Under the pieces are notes generated by a model. The model saw only the letters and a program-made list of their open reading frames with translations, was not told where the DNA came from and searched no databases. From NCBI GenBank assembly GCA_016699445.1, contig CP064976.1, forward strand, positions 1,860,001 to 1,924,000: DNA of 64,000 bases. The letters are read 5' to 3'. The translations under genes and the position numbers were made by a program. How positions within the stretch are numbered: position 1 is the first letter of the stretch; every line of letters starts with the position of its first letter. This stretch comes from Deltaproteobacteria bacterium. GTDB taxonomy: Bacteria; UBA10199; JACPAL01; GCA-016699445. This document shows positions 62,143-64,000 of the stretch, piece after piece.

Positions 62143-64000
62143 ATGGCCGAACCTGTAAATCTCAACATTCGTTTTGAAGATATTCTCACTGAAGTGGAAA
62201 GTTATAACCCCAGTGCGGATTTAGATTTGATCCGCAAGGCTTATGTGTATTCTGCCAAGGTTCATCAAGGACAGACTCGTCGTTCGGGAGAGCCTTATCT
62301 CATTCATCCTATAGCTGTCGCTCATATACTGGCCAAAATGCATCTAGATGCACCCTCGATAGCGACGGGTTTTTTGCATGATACGGTGGAAGATACGCTG
62401 GCGACAGTTGAAGATATTAAGCAAATATTTGGTCCGCAAATTTCAAAATTGGTCGATGCGGTGACCAAACTTTCTAAAATAAATTTTAATACCAAAGAAC
62501 AACGACAAGCCGAAAATTTTAGAAAAATGTTTATGGCGATGGCCGATGATATTCGGGTGATTTTAGTCAAGCTCGCGGATCGCCTGCATAACATGCAAAC
62601 CATGCAACACATGCCCGAAGATAAACAGATTCTGATCTCGCAGGAGACCTTGGATATTTATGCGCCTATAGCAGGTCGTTTGGGTATGCAGGAGCTCAAA
62701 CTGGATTTGGAAAATCTGGCCCTGAAGTATCTCAAACCTCAATTATGGGAAACTTTGAGTGAAAAAGCGGATGAACTTCAAAAAACTACGGGAAAATCAA
62801 TTGAGGAGATGAAGCTCAAGCTCAACGAAAAACTTTTAGAATATGGAATCAAAGCCGATCTTCAAGCGCGTATTAAGCACGTGTATAGTATTTTCCGAAA
62901 GATGGAAGAACAGCATGTGGAGTTTGAACAGATCTATGATCTTTTAGCTTTGCGAGTGATCGTGAATACGATTCCTCAATGTTACGAGACTTTGGGTTTT
63001 GTTCATTCTCTTTGGAAGCCTGTGCCGGGCCGTTTTAAGGATTATATCGGCATGCCCAAAATGAATAATTACCAATCTCTTCATACAACAGTGATTGGTC
63101 CAAAAGGGTATCGGGTAGAATTTCAAATCAGGACCAAAGAAATGCATGAGATTGCGGATTGGGGTATTGCAGCTCATTGGAATTATAAAGAAGGCGGAGA
63201 AATAAATCTCAAGGACGAGATGAAGTTTCGTTGGATTCGCCAGTTTATGGAATGGCAAAAAGATCTTTCAGATCCTGCAGAATATCTCGATACTGTTAAA
63301 CTCGATCTCTTTGCCAGTGATGTTTATGTGTTTACTCCGAAGGGTGACATCCGAGAATTTCCTGCAGGCTCGACACCTGTGGATTTTGCTTACTCGGTAC
63401 ATACGGAAGTGGGAAATAAATGTGTCGGCGCCCGTGTTAATGGAAAACTTGTCCCTCTTCGCTACCGGATGAAGAGCGGTGATACCATTGAGATTGTTAC
63501 TCAAGAAGGTCATCATCCATCGCGCGATTGGTTGAAATACGCCCAAACTTCACGAGCCAAAGCTAAAATCAGGCAGTATTTGAGAGAAGAACAGTCCACA
63601 CGTGCCAGTAAGCTGGGTCAGGATTTGTTGGAAAAAGAGTTGGATCGTTATGGCTTGAGTCCGAGTAAAACCTATAAAGGCGAAGCTTTTCTCGCATTTC
63701 TCAAAAGCCGTCATATTAGAGATGAACATCAACTTTTTGTTTTAGTGGGCTATGGAAAGCTTTCATCACACCAGGTGGTAGCGGCTTTGTTGCCCAAAGA
63801 ACAATTGGAAGAGATGGCACAAAAGGAAACGGTTAAAGAGAGTACGATTAGCCGAATCTTTAAAAAAGCTTTTGAGCGCAGTCGTGGCCGTGTGCGTGTA
63901 GGTGGTTTTGATGATGTGATGATCTCGTTGGCTAAATGTTGCAACCCGATTCCTGGAGATTCGATAGTGGGTTTTATTACGCGTGGTCGCGGTGTGACGA
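62143..64000 (+). CDS. RelA/SpoT family (p)ppGpp synthetase/hydrolase, 3' end beyond window
   Basis: About 619 residues are visible from ATG 62143 with no stop. The HD hydrolase domain has FLHDTVEDT and KLADRLHNMQTM; the synthetase domain has KHVYSIFRKMEE and GRFKDYIGMPKMNNYQSLH; TGS follows at about residues 387-446 (DVYVFTPKGDIREFPAGST), then the helical domain and the start of the zinc-finger region (LAKCCNPIPGDSIVGF). Both catalytic halves look intact, so it is a bifunctional Rel/SpoT making and breaking (p)ppGpp in starvation. The C-terminal ACT domain lies past the edge. Confidence 0.95.
   Translation, partial: MAEPVNLNIRFEDILTEVESYNPSADLDLIRKAYVYSAKVHQGQTRRSGEPYLIHPIAVAHILAKMHLDAPSIATGFLHDTVEDTLATVEDIKQIFGPQISKLVDAVTKLSKINFNTKEQRQAENFRKMFMAMADDIRVILVKLADRLHNMQTMQHMPEDKQILISQETLDIYAPIAGRLGMQELKLDLENLALKYLKPQLWETLSEKADELQKTTGKSIEEMKLKLNEKLLEYGIKADLQARIKHVYSIFRKMEEQHVEFEQIYDLLALRVIVNTIPQCYETLGFVHSLWKPVPGRFKDYIGMPKMNNYQSLHTTVIGPKGYRVEFQIRTKEMHEIADWGIAAHWNYKEGGEINLKDEMKFRWIRQFMEWQKDLSDPAEYLDTVKLDLFASDVYVFTPKGDIREFPAGSTPVDFAYSVHTEVGNKCVGARVNGKLVPLRYRMKSGDTIEIVTQEGHHPSRDWLKYAQTSRAKAKIRQYLREEQSTRASKLGQDLLEKELDRYGLSPSKTYKGEAFLAFLKSRHIRDEHQLFVLVGYGKLSSHQVVAALLPKEQLEEMAQKETVKESTISRIFKKAFERSRGRVRVGGFDDVMISLAKCCNPIPGDSIVGFITRGRGVT

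Overview
The window looks like chromosomal DNA of a Gram-negative, double-membraned bacterium. It carries lolCDE, bamA, an OmpH/Skp chaperone and lnt, two lipoprotein genes, an NtrB/NtrC-type sigma-54 pair, a flagellin-like gene and a Bacillus-type three-subunit succinate dehydrogenase. That mix, the moderate base composition and the Cys-rich surface lipoprotein fit an uncultured lineage of the former Deltaproteobacteria best; this placement is inference. There is no rRNA, tRNA, CRISPR array, prophage or plasmid gene. Almost every base is in genes, often joined by ATGA or TAATG overlaps.

Layout. 1-10 kb: HD-GYP regulator, M16 peptidase, phosphatase, ligA, rpmB, YraN, acyl-CoA ligase. 10-20 kb: a KimA-like permease, mscL with a zinc ribbon, then a minus-strand block mdh-sdhC-sdhA-sdhB-sucC-sucD-ndk that carries succinyl-CoA to oxaloacetate, then a mini-flagellin with an unknown partner. 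21-30 kb: minus-strand housekeeping (SDR, smpB, amidohydrolase, panC, panB, dNK, ksgA, DUF4143-type ATPase, tsaD, a crotonase with an unknown C-terminal domain). 31-42 kb: NtrB/NtrC pair, ZIP transporter, thiE, thiD, lipoprotein, pabC/pabB, rlmE, exonuclease, second ATPase. 41.6-48 kb: YjbQ-like, phoH, 7TM-HD, ybeY, lnt, prfB. 48-64 kb: giant lipoprotein, lysS, lolCDE, bamA, ompH, a Trm112-FHA protein, yicC, gmk and a bifunctional relA/spoT cut by the window end.

Twelve genes, many of them conserved single-copy genes, are broken by one-base indels, mostly missing bases in A/T runs. This pattern is better explained by sequence or assembly error than by decay, so I list them as frameshifted CDS.

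The most interesting locus lies between lysS and lolC. An insertion of about 0.6 kb carries a GIY-YIG nuclease gene between two inverted REP-like hairpins. It is bracketed by an 18-bp perfect direct repeat that duplicates the lysS stop/lolC start junction, so the scar records the insertion. Other leads are an RF2 frameshift signal that the frame as read does not need, a pseudoknot-capable intergenic element before pabB/after rlmE, and a perfect 26-bp palindrome between divergent genes.
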